Of a DNA stretch of 31,583 nucleotides, positions 1 through 7,580 are shown piece by piece. The notes beneath the pieces were generated by a model. It saw nothing but the letters and a program-made list of their open reading frames with translations, did not search any database and was not told where the DNA came from. The stretch spans positions 1 to 31,583 of the forward strand of contig CAMCXV010000010.1 of the NCBI GenBank assembly GCA_945883665.1, in the 5' to 3' direction. Made by a program: the position numbers and the translations under genes. Position 1 is the stretch's first letter. Each line of letters starts with the position of its first letter. This stretch comes from Rickettsia typhi (lineage in GTDB: Bacteria; Pseudomonadota; Alphaproteobacteria; Rickettsiales; Rickettsiaceae).

Positions 1-2197
1 AGTTTTCAAAAAGAACTTGTCCCATAGTTGTAATACCAACAATAGGTGTATGCGCCTCATGTTGTAAATTACGTAAGAACTCATTTTTAACCTCAACTGA
101 TTTTTTTAATTCCTCATCTATATCATGTACTTGTTCACTAAGATGATCAACTCTTTGTTCGTTTAGTTCTTGCATTTCTTGCTTTGGTTTTAAAAAAAGT
201 ACTAATGAACTAATAGTCAATAAAACCAAATATATAATTTTAAATTGCGATGATGTTGAGTCGTAATCCATGAAATTTAAATCAATATAACGACTATATA
301 AAATAGATGTTAATGCTATTCCAGCAATAATATTAAACAAAGCCCATTGCCATCTAGTTAATGATATTATGATAATAATATTCATCATAAATACTATCAA
401 CTGAATCTCTGCAAAATTACTAACTAGCACCATAAGAAAACTAAAACATATTAAAATAGAAAACATAATTAAATTCCAAATTACTGCTATAAATTTAGTA
501 TTTTTCCATTGTTGCAACCATAATGGGTAGCTTATTAAAGCACTTGAACTACATAAAGTTAAAGGATATAAAACGTTTATTAAGAATCCATATTTATTAT
601 GCAACTGCATCGATAAATTATTTACACTACTAAAAGTAACAACCATTACAAATAATCCTAATATTGAGATAAGACCTTCGCTATTTGGATAATTACTCTT
701 ACATACTGAAAGAATATTAAATTCTTTTATATTCTGGATTATTTTTTTAAATTTCTTTTTTCTTTCTGCTCGAATAGCAATTAATTCTCTTTTATCTTTT
801 ATTCCGACCCAGCCACCAGATTGTTTAAGTAAATAATGGCTACTTATTAAAATAATAAGATTGGCTAACATCCCTACTGGCACACTATTTATAAAAGTTA
901 TTTTTAATAAATAATCCCAAATTAAAACCGTAATTATTCCAGCAATCATACCTAAAATTACTGATTTTTCAGTGCTTCTAAAACCGAAAAGAGCCATTAT
1001 AAATGGTACACTAACAATAGGCATATAAAAAGAATAAGATAAAATAAGTAACTCAATTATATTAGAATCAATTAATGAAAATATTACCGAGAATACTCCA
1101 ATTAACAAAGACATAACGCGAGCTAATAGTAATTCGTCTTTAACTATTTTTATTCCTAATGGTTTACAAAAATCATGTACTATAATTACCGAAGTAGAGT
1201 TAATATAAGAATCAGCTGTAGACATAATCATTGCCATAATACCAGCTAGTATCAAGCCTCTTGTGCCAACACTAGCATAATCATAAATAATATGCTTTAT
1301 TACATCATCTGGTTTTATGTTTGGATTAAGAGATAAGACTAGAATACTAATCCAACTAATTATTAACAACAAACAGAAACAAACAACTGCAGAAATCATG
1401 AAAGAATTATGAACTTGTTTGATATTTTTAGCCATAGCAATTCTTTGAAAAATTGCTGGATTAAAAGCTGGAATCGCAAAACAGAACAGTAATGATAGAT
1501 AATGTAATTGATTAGGTTGAGAAAAATCAAAAACATTTTTATAGTCAAATAAATCATTCTTGGTTAGTACATCAACTATACTACTAGTATTCTCAATACT
1601 TTGCAAAAGTATGTAAGCAATTAATGGTATTACGACACTAAATGTAAAAAACTGTATAACATCTGTAAATGTCACTGACTTGATACCTCCTAAAGAAGAA
1701 TATACAGTGATGATAAACCCCGCTGATAAAATTCCATAAATAGAAGGAAGACCAAGAGCATATTCAAAAGTTAATCCAGCTATTTTCAACTGAACTGCTA
1801 TCATACCACCTATACCTATAAAACCAGATATAGCGGTTATCACTCTAACTTTTTTACCGTACAAACTACCCATAGCATCGGCTATTGATACTTTACCTAA
1901 AAATTCCCCCATACGTGGCGCAAAAAATAAACCTACTATTAAAATGCACACAATATCACCCATAGCTGCTATCAAATAAACAAATCCACCTCTATAAATT
2001 TCAGCTGCATTTGAAAAAAAGAACTCACCACTAATCCAAGTAGCTACAATAGTAGCGGAAATAGTAGCTGTAGAAAAATTTCTATTACCTACGGCGTACT
2101 CTTTTATTGTTTTGATACCACGACTTGAGAATAAGCCTAGTAATATATTAACCACTAAAAAAATAATAAAAATAATGCTATCTATATTGTATGACAT
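1..2197 (-). CDS. Sodium:solute symporter / sensor histidine kinase hybrid (3' end beyond window)
   Basis: The frame opens at ATG 2197 and stays open to the window edge, giving at least 732 residues; the end lies outside. The first ~490 residues are a run of about 13 hydrophobic helices typical of the SSF (PutP/CbrA-like) sodium:solute symporter family, with the early stretch 'ATWISGEFF' and 'GGIKSVTFTDVIQ' of that fold. A second block of about six helices follows (~510-665). A hydrophilic, probably coiled-coil linker then leads to a histidine-kinase H-box, FLRNLQHEAHTPIVGI, where H713 is the expected phosphoacceptor. The usual HE-x-RTP has His in place of Arg. The ATPase domain and any receiver domain would lie beyond the window. 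By analogy with CbrA the protein probably couples transport or sensing of a small solute to phosphorelay signalling at the inner membrane. The substrate cannot be told from sequence. Confidence 0.85.
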   Translation of the reverse strand, partial: MSYNIDSIIFIIFLVVNILLGLFSSRGIKTIKEYAVGNRNFSTATISATIVATWISGEFFFSNAAEIYRGGFVYLIAAMGDIVCILIVGLFFAPRMGEFLGKVSIADAMGSLYGKKVRVITAISGFIGIGGMIAVQLKIAGLTFEYALGLPSIYGILSAGFIITVYSSLGGIKSVTFTDVIQFFTFSVVIPLIAYILLQSIENTSSIVDVLTKNDLFDYKNVFDFSQPNQLHYLSLLFCFAIPAFNPAIFQRIAMAKNIKQVHNSFMISAVVCFCLLLIISWISILVLSLNPNIKPDDVIKHIIYDYASVGTRGLILAGIMAMIMSTADSYINSTSVIIVHDFCKPLGIKIVKDELLLARVMSLLIGVFSVIFSLIDSNIIELLILSYSFYMPIVSVPFIMALFGFRSTEKSVILGMIAGIITVLIWDYLLKITFINSVPVGMLANLIILISSHYLLKQSGGWVGIKDKRELIAIRAERKKKFKKIIQNIKEFNILSVCKSNYPNSEGLISILGLFVMVVTFSSVNNLSMQLHNKYGFLINVLYPLTLCSSSALISYPLWLQQWKNTKFIAVIWNLIMFSILICFSFLMVLVSNFAEIQLIVFMMNIIIIISLTRWQWALFNIIAGIALTSILYSRYIDLNFMDYDSTSSQFKIIYLVLLTISSLVLFLKPKQEMQELNEQRVDHLSEQVHDIDEELKKSVEVKNEFLRNLQHEAHTPIVGITTMGQVLFEN

Positions 2198-2328
2198 TTT
2201 ATTCTCTACTCAATGTAATTTGATCAACTTTAAGTTAAATAAAATTTTACAACAAATCAATAGATAAATTTAAAAAAATAAAATGACCAATATATTTCAA
2301 CAAATAATAAATAGATTAGAAAAAGGAT

Positions 2329-2359
2329 CAAACAACAAAGCCTTTAAAACTTTTGTTTG
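2329..2359 (-). terminator. Possible terminator after tRNA-Arg
   Basis: Read on the minus strand just past the tRNA CCA, CAAACAA can pair with TTGTTTG across an A-rich loop, with a bulged G and an inner AAG/CTT pair. A T-rich run (CCTTTTTCT) follows. The stem is imperfect and AT-rich, so this is a weak call. Confidence 0.3.
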
Positions 2360-2363
2360 TATA

Positions 2364-2440
2364 TGGTGCGCCCTAGAGGATTCGAACCTCTGACCTACGG
2401 ATTAGAAATCCGTTGCTCTATCCAGCTGAGCTAAGGGCGC
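2364..2440 (-). tRNA. tRNA-Arg(TCT)
   Basis: A complete cloverleaf reads on the minus strand. The 7-bp acceptor stem GCGCCCT pairs with AGGGCGC, the discriminator base is A, and CCA is encoded. The D-arm contains TAGCTCAGCTGGATAGAGCA. The anticodon stem ACGGA/TCCGT has loop TTTCTAA and anticodon TCT, which reads AGA/AGG. The T-arm has the canonical GGTTCGAATCC. It is transcribed in the same direction as the symporter-kinase gene downstream of it. Confidence 0.97.
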
Positions 2441-2511
2441 AGAAAAATTTCTTAAGATTAAGAGGGGTTATATCAGTAATCACAACAAAATTCAAGTATT
2501 TATAACGCGAA

Positions 2512-3807
2512 TTATGTTGGATTATCTAAACTAAATAATTGTTTATTATCATCATAAGAAAATATTTCAGCATATCTACCTGCTATTATCATAGAATTTA
2601 AAGCTATTTTTGCTTGATTATACGATAATTGGTCTTCAAGATGAGTTTGAAAACGAAGTCTTGGTGCTTTATTACCGGGTCTTTCATTGAGAACTTTTAA
2701 TATATAAGAAGCAAGTGGGACATTTTTAAGAAGATACTTAGCAAAAATTATTTTACGCTCTTTTAATTCTGCTTCGGCAAATTGTTTACCCGATTTTGTT
2801 AATTTAATATTGCCATCATCAACTGTTGCAAAATTTAATATAGATAGCGCTTCAGATATATGAATCACATCAAAGGTTTTTATATGCAATATTTTAACAA
2901 GATCCGCTAAATTACCAGAATCATTATAAGGTGGCATGATAAGAGCTTCTGCAATAGCTGCAAGCTGATTTGGAGAACTATATATTAAGCGCCTAGTTAT
3001 TTCGCTTTCTTTTGTTTTGTTAATTTTATCTTTAAAAATTTGTTTACCAGCTTCCGACATTTTACTATATATTTTGTCAACCAGCGAATGAAATTCTTCT
3101 GTCTGAGAATATCTTGGTCTAGCTAAGTTAATCTTTAATTCAGATACTAAGCGCCCTGGATTTGATGCTAAAATTAAAACACGATCCGCCATCATAACTG
3201 CTTCTTCAATACTGTGAGTCACTATTATCACAGCTTTTAAACCAGTTTTTTTAGCAACCCAAAGATCCAAGAAATCATTTTTCAAACTATTGGAAGTGAG
3301 TATGTCCAGTGCTGAAAATGGCTCATCCATCAATATTACTTTTGGGTTTACAACTAAAGCTCTAGCAAAACCTACTCTCTGTTTCATGCCACCTGATAAT
3401 TCTCTAGGCATTGCAGATTCAAATCCATCAAGACCTATTAAATCTATAGCCTCAAGTGCTTTTTTTCTTCTTTCAGCAGCTGGAATATTCATAGCCTCTA
3501 AACCAAGTTCTACATTTTCAAGAACTGTCAACCAAGGAAAAAGAGCAAAGCTTTGAAAAATCATACTAATGTCAAAAGTTTTGTCATTTGCTTCATGATT
3601 AAAATTTACTTTACCTCGAGAGGGATTTATTAACTTGGCAATAATCCTAAGCAATGTTGATTTTCCACAGCCAGATTTTCCAACTATTGCTAATATCTCA
3701 CCATCTTTAACATTAAAATTGATTTGATCTAAGATTTTTTGATTCTGACCATCATCTTTTGCAAAACTTTGTGTAACTGATAATAGTTCAATTAAATTGT
3801 TATTCAT
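2512..3807 (-). CDS. NitT/TauT-family ABC transporter ATPase with C-terminal AAA-associated domain
   Basis: 431 residues. The first ~245 form an ABC ATPase of the nitrate/sulfonate/taurine class: Walker A GKSGCGKST (43-51), Q-loop Gln85, signature LSGGMKQR (137-144), Walker B VILMDEP with D161/E162, and H-loop His198. The remaining ~185 residues lack ABC motifs and match the character of the 'AAA-associated' C-terminal domain found on a subset of these ATPases. The domain looks winged-helix-like and its role is not settled. The start ATG is preceded by a TTGGAAA stretch. The gene lies 17 bp downstream of the double permease in the same direction, so the two form an operon. No periplasmic binding protein is encoded beside them. 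The substrate is unknown. Confidence 0.9.
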   Translation of the reverse strand: MNNNLIELLSVTQSFAKDDGQNQKILDQINFNVKDGEILAIVGKSGCGKSTLLRIIAKLINPSRGKVNFNHEANDKTFDISMIFQSFALFPWLTVLENVELGLEAMNIPAAERRKKALEAIDLIGLDGFESAMPRELSGGMKQRVGFARALVVNPKVILMDEPFSALDILTSNSLKNDFLDLWVAKKTGLKAVIIVTHSIEEAVMMADRVLILASNPGRLVSELKINLARPRYSQTEEFHSLVDKIYSKMSEAGKQIFKDKINKTKESEITRRLIYSSPNQLAAIAEALIMPPYNDSGNLADLVKILHIKTFDVIHISEALSILNFATVDDGNIKLTKSGKQFAEAELKERKIIFAKYLLKNVPLASYILKVLNERPGNKAPRLRFQTHLEDQLSYNQAKIALNSMIIAGRYAEIFSYDDNKQLFSLDNPT

Positions 3808-3824
3808 AAATTTCCAAAAACTAA

Positions 3825-5591
3825 TTAAAATTTGTATTTTTTTGCAGAGAAATTATATATTGGTTGCCAAAAAAAATGGTTAACTAATGCTACACATAAG
3901 GACATCACTCCTATTCCTAAAATTATTCTATGAAAATCAGCTTCTACAGTCATTTGAGATATATAACTGCCAATACCTCTCAAGATTATTTTTTTATCAC
4001 CCCAAGTCACAACTTCTGAAACTATACTCGCATTCCAAGCTCCCCCAGAAGCAGTAATTGCTCCTGTAACAAAATAAGGAATAACTCCTGGTAACATAAC
4101 TTTTCGCCACCAAAGCAATCCTTTTATATTAAAATTTTTGGACGCTTCTTTAAGTTCTGTAGGAAAAGAAGCTGCGCCAGCTATTACATTAAATAAAATA
4201 TACCACTGAGCTCCTATAATCATCAAAGGACTGAGCCAAATATTAGGATTAAGATTGTACTTAGTTATAATAATTACTGCGATTGGAAAAAATAAATTTA
4301 CAGGGAAAGCTGCAAGAAATTGAGTGATCGGCTGCATAATCGCAGCAAGCTTTGGTCTCAAACCAATATATATACCAATCGGCACCCAGAAAATAGATGC
4401 AATAATTACTAAACTAAAGACTCTAAACATGGTAATTAAAACTAGCTGAAATACTTCGAATATCTCATTAATTTTTATTTCATTATGCAAAAAACTAAAT
4501 AAACTATAACTTAATAAAATTGATAAACTAAAAATAACTATATACCATAAATATTTACCAGTAATAGTAGCACTAGAATAGTCTTGTTTTAGCTCAAAGT
4601 TTTTATTATTACTTACATGACCAAATAATGGAAAATATACTATAAATCTACCAAGATAAATTATTGGTAAAAATAATTTATCTATAAAAAAGCTTCGACG
4701 AAATAGATTTAAAACCCAAGATTTTGGTGGATTACCATCCGATGTTAGCTCGTATCGAAACTTATCAGACCAAGCAACAAGAGCTCTTAAAATTAATTGA
4801 TCATAAATGATGATTATTAATATCATGGCAATTATAGCATATATAATGGATGGGATATTTTCTTGACCAAGAGCTAAAGAGATATATGCCCCAATTCCTG
4901 GTAAAATGATTTTATTGCTACCAACATTAATAACTTCAGCAGCAACAACAAAAAACCACCCACCAGACATTGAAACTATAACATTTCCAACTAAAGATGG
5001 CATTCCAAAAGGCACTTCCACCCGCCAAAACCTTTGCCATTTTGACATCTTAAATATAAAACTCGCCTCTATTAATTCTTTTGGAACAGTTTTTAAAGAT
5101 TGATAAAAACTAAAAGTAAGATTCCATACTTGAGAAGTAAAAATAGCAAAAATTGCGGCACATTCAGCTCCCATAACACTATTAGGAAATAACAACAAAA
5201 ACCCCGTAACTGTAAATGAAATATAGCCAAGAATTGGCACTGATTGCAAAATGTCAAGCAAAGGTACTAAAATTTCTTCTGCGCGCTGATTTTTTGCAGC
5301 AATAGTAGCATATATTACAGAAAAAATAAGAGAAAAAACCATTGCAATAAACATTCGAATAGTAGTACGTATGCCATATTCAAACAAATTCATCGGATCT
5401 AAAGAAATTTGTTTAAACTTTAACACACTTAATGGAGCAGTCATTTCTTTAAAACTTACTACAATCAATATTAGTGCAGAAATTACAATTAAAAAAGCCA
5501 AAATATTGAACAAAAAACTTTTGCTACTATTTCTATCTTTATAATTAAAACGCCCAACACCAAAACGCGCTGGCATATATATTAATTTCAT
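3825..5591 (-). CDS. Double-domain NitT/TauT-type ABC transporter permease
   Basis: 588 residues from ATG 5591; a TTG three codons upstream (5600) is possible but has no better ribosome site. The protein contains two binding-protein-dependent permease domains in tandem. Each has an EAA-like loop that contacts the ATPase: 'ELIEASFIFKMSKWQRFWRV' in the first half and 'ELKEASKNFNIKGLLWWRKV' in the second. About 12 membrane helices are visible, split by a hydrophilic linker near residues 280-345. 'SMSGGWFFVVAAEV' in the first half is echoed by 'TASGGAWNASIVSEV' in the second, showing an internal duplication and fusion. A single polypeptide would therefore supply both transmembrane halves of the importer, with the downstream ATPase providing energy. 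The substrate is not predictable. Confidence 0.9.
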   Translation of the reverse strand: MKLIYMPARFGVGRFNYKDRNSSKSFLFNILAFLIVISALILIVVSFKEMTAPLSVLKFKQISLDPMNLFEYGIRTTIRMFIAMVFSLIFSVIYATIAAKNQRAEEILVPLLDILQSVPILGYISFTVTGFLLLFPNSVMGAECAAIFAIFTSQVWNLTFSFYQSLKTVPKELIEASFIFKMSKWQRFWRVEVPFGMPSLVGNVIVSMSGGWFFVVAAEVINVGSNKIILPGIGAYISLALGQENIPSIIYAIIAMILIIIIYDQLILRALVAWSDKFRYELTSDGNPPKSWVLNLFRRSFFIDKLFLPIIYLGRFIVYFPLFGHVSNNKNFELKQDYSSATITGKYLWYIVIFSLSILLSYSLFSFLHNEIKINEIFEVFQLVLITMFRVFSLVIIASIFWVPIGIYIGLRPKLAAIMQPITQFLAAFPVNLFFPIAVIIITKYNLNPNIWLSPLMIIGAQWYILFNVIAGAASFPTELKEASKNFNIKGLLWWRKVMLPGVIPYFVTGAITASGGAWNASIVSEVVTWGDKKIILRGIGSYISQMTVEADFHRIILGIGVMSLCVALVNHFFWQPIYNFSAKKYKF

Positions 5592-5716
5592 AACTAGCAA
5601 AACTTATTACTTAATTTTCTAATAATACATTAAAAATTTTTGAACTAACAGAAAATTACAAAAACTTATATATAAAATAAATCTAGAACTAAGTTTTGCT
5701 GTTTAAGATCAATTAT

Positions 5717-5983
5717 TTAAGAATAAATAATTGTGCCAATAATTACTAGTATTGCACCTGTTATACCAAGAATTTCAGCTATTATTATTACCTTATTTTT
5801 TGTTACGATTCCATATATCACCCAATGTATTAATAATATCAAACAAATTATATAAGCCATTAGAGAAATATCTTCGGCTGATTGAGTGGTAAATATTTTC
5901 CATGCTTGTATGTAGTGGGTGGATTGACCAAGATTAAATATACATGACATATACAGGTTAAATAAGCGCCTTTTATTAGACAT
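5717..5983 (-). CDS. SemiSWEET / PQ-loop family small membrane protein
   Basis: 88 residues with three hydrophobic helices, the size of a bacterial SemiSWEET half-transporter that works as a homodimer. The signature segment 'YIQAWKIFTTQSAEDISLM' corresponds to the PQ-loop 'PQ..K..KTKSAEDIS' region, with IQ in place of the usual PQ. Bacterial SemiSWEETs move sugars passively across the inner membrane; a sugar substrate here is family inference. It lies upstream of the ABC permease in the same direction, with a 125-bp gap (5592-5716), so it may have its own transcript. Confidence 0.8.
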   Translation of the reverse strand: MSNKRRLFNLYMSCIFNLGQSTHYIQAWKIFTTQSAEDISLMAYIICLILLIHWVIYGIVTKNKVIIIAEILGITGAILVIIGTIIYS

Positions 5984-6287
5984 TTTTACTTAACCTATTT
6001 ATTTGATGATTTTATGAACATTATCCCCAAGGATTCTAAAAAGTGAATCATATTTCTTTGTCTAAATAACTAAAAAATATACAAACCTATATAAAAAGCC
6101 AGCTATTTCAATATTTTCTTCTACGATACAATAATATTTAGAAAAAAATGATTTATCTTGTATATTTAATCCAGTACAACGTAAAATATTTGAGACTTAA
6201 TTGGTTTTGACGATAATTTGTAATATTTTTTTGCCCATTTTGTCAACACAATCATTATAATCGTCATTAGGTATTATTGTAATAATT
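5984..6287. other. 304-bp gap holding a possible displaced reading frame
   Basis: No independent gene is visible. On the minus strand, one frame is open for 40 codons from the A7 tract near 6318 to a TAA at 6197-6199. It reads as normal-looking protein (for example 'IIPNDDYNDCVDKMGKKI') and could be the original C-terminus of the 6288-7052 gene. The rest (about 5984-6196) is AT-rich with no recognisable element. Confidence 0.4.
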
Positions 6288-7052
6288 TCAGCAAATAGTA
6301 CAAGAACTAAAGTATGATTTTTTTACCGGTTTATTTGCTGATTGATTTGTTGACTCGATTTCTGGTTGATTTATTTGCTGGACTACATCTTCATTATCAT
6401 CATTCAAATCAACTAATGATGATGAATCTTCCTCACCACTACCAAACTCCTCACTATCTGCAGTTGAAACTTCATAGTCATCATTCAAATCAACTAATGA
6501 TGATGAAGGCGAATCACTTCCCAAACACTCATCATCATCTATAGACAAAACCTGATCTTCATCCAATTCATTCAAATTAACTAATGTGTTTTCTACAAAA
6601 AGATTTGGTTCTTGAGCATATTGTTTATTAAATTTAAGCAATGGTTTAATTAAACTTTGAGATGGCAAAGATTTATTATAATATAATTCTCCGCCTATTA
6701 CTTGGATCAAATGTTTACTAGAATTACCAATATGATTTTTATCATATAAATTTTTTAAAACTCCCTTAGGGTCAGAAATTTGAACAGGTTTGTTTCTAGA
6801 AATTAACTGGAGTTTATATCCATTATCTTTTTCAACTATTTTTGCTTTTATTCCCGTTGTACTTGAATTTTTGTTAATTTGTTGCGAGAGAGATTCTAAA
6901 GTTGCTCCTTTTTTTACTACTATTTCCTTTCCGTTTAAGGTGAATTTCCCTGGTTTCATTCCAAAAGAATTTCGGTCTTGGCAGTCTGAATCAACAATAT
7001 TAAGGGTTTTAGATGAATAAACAGCAGATCTAACAGATGATATAACAGACAT
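6288..7052 (-). CDS. Unrecognised protein with flagellin-hook IN-like domain and acidic repeat tail
   Basis: 254 residues. No full-length family is recognised. Residues ~34-100 (GKFTLNGKEIVV..GATLESLSQQIN....TGIKA...G..LQLIS) follow the flagellin hook IN motif found in FliD, FlgK, FlgL and some flagellins: beta strand, 'GxTLxxLxxxIN', 'TGIxA' and a closing strand. The long terminal coiled coils of true flagellins are absent. Residues ~155-225 are very acidic and probably disordered, with repeats LVNLNELDED (157-166), SSSLVDLNDD (183-192) and SSSLVDLNDD (210-219). The reading frame ends ...SYFSSCTIC, directly after an A7 tract where a one-base change would open a longer ending. No signal peptide is visible. 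A good sigma-70-like promoter lies upstream. Flagellar accessory protein and secreted host-directed protein are both possible; the function is unknown. Confidence 0.7.
   Translation of the reverse strand: MSVISSVRSAVYSSKTLNIVDSDCQDRNSFGMKPGKFTLNGKEIVVKKGATLESLSQQINKNSSTTGIKAKIVEKDNGYKLQLISRNKPVQISDPKGVLKNLYDKNHIGNSSKHLIQVIGGELYYNKSLPSQSLIKPLLKFNKQYAQEPNLFVENTLVNLNELDEDQVLSIDDDECLGSDSPSSSLVDLNDDYEVSTADSEEFGSGEEDSSSLVDLNDDNEDVVQQINQPEIESTNQSANKPVKKSYFSSCTIC
6397..6426 (-). repeat. 30-bp direct repeat, copy 1
   Basis: Identical over 30 bases to 6478-6507. It encodes the SSSLVDLNDD unit of the acidic tail, together with the flanking serines and aspartates. A diverged third copy (LVNLNELDED) lies at about 6558-6587. 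Confidence 0.9.
6478..6507 (-). repeat. 30-bp direct repeat, copy 2
   Basis: Identical over 30 bases to 6397-6426, spaced 81 bp (27 codons) from it start to start, so the repeat stays in frame. Confidence 0.9.
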
Positions 7053-7100
7053 AAGTAGTTAACTCAAAATAAGAAATTTATTAATACATTTTAATGATAT

Positions 7101-7130
7101 TGTATAAATTATTTACAATTATTTAGTCAA
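7101..7130 (-). promoter_or_regulatory. Sigma-70-like promoter for the IN-motif/acidic-repeat gene
   Basis: On the minus strand TTGACT (7130-7125) and TATACA (7106-7101) are separated by 18 bp. Transcription would begin near 7094, about 40 bp before the ATG at 7052. Confidence 0.5.
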
Positions 7131-7277
7131 TATATAATTTAATTTTACTTAACTTAAATTACATGTTTTTTATTTTGCAAAATTTTTATCAATGAAGTTT
7201 AGGTAATGAAAAAAAATCTTCGCCCATGGTGAAAATCACTCAAAAATCTTGAGGAAGATTGAATAACTGAGATATTA

Positions 7278-7322
7278 AAGTACAAAATAATATATTTGTT
7301 ATAATAATATTATTTTGTACTT
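7278..7322. repeat. Perfect 16-bp inverted repeat (stem-loop)
   Basis: AAGTACAAAATAATAT at 7278-7293 is the exact reverse complement of 7307-7322, with a 13-nt loop. On the plus strand it is followed by GATATTTTTTA, a T-run like that of an intrinsic terminator, but no plus-strand gene lies upstream. It could be a terminator of an unseen small RNA or a palindromic element. Confidence 0.75.
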
Positions 7323-7460
7323 GATATTTTTTATCTATTTTGTATCTTAATAAATAATGTCGAATAACATAGATATAAAACTTTGATAATATTATTCATG
7401 TGTATTCTTACAACATGTATAGGTTAATTTGTTTTTCTGTTTTAAAAAGGTATATATTAA

Positions 7461-7535
7461 GCGGGTGTAGCTCAGGGGTAGAGCGCTACCTTGCCAAGGT
7501 CGAAGTCGAGGGTTCGAATCCCTTCACCCGCTCCA
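7461..7535 (+). tRNA. tRNA-Gly(GCC)
   Basis: A full cloverleaf is present. Acceptor GCGGGTG pairs with CACCCGC, the discriminator is T, and CCA is encoded. The anticodon loop TTGCCAA gives GCC (reads GGC/GGT). The T-arm is GGGTTCGAATCCC. Confidence 0.97.
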
Positions 7536-7580
7536 TATATTCCTCGTTTTATTTAAACACTAATTTCAAGGTATGTCTTT

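Larger units (their letters stand above)
7053..7460. other. 408-bp gap with a promoter and a strong hairpin
   Basis: The gap separates a minus-strand gene from tRNA-Gly. It contains the promoter at 7101-7130 for the minus-strand gene and a perfect 16-bp stem at 7278-7322. Around 7214-7258 there is also a weaker inverted pair (AATCTTC/GAAGATT). No credible protein frame is seen. Confidence 0.5.

Noticed and set aside
6314..6544. 76-codon plus-strand frame over the acidic repeats
   Set aside because: It is antisense to the acidic-repeat gene. Its His-rich sequence simply mirrors the GAT/GAA-rich repeats.
7429..7458. TTGTTT...TATATT promoter for tRNA-Gly
   Set aside because: The -10 would sit 2-3 bp before the tRNA, placing the transcription start inside it.
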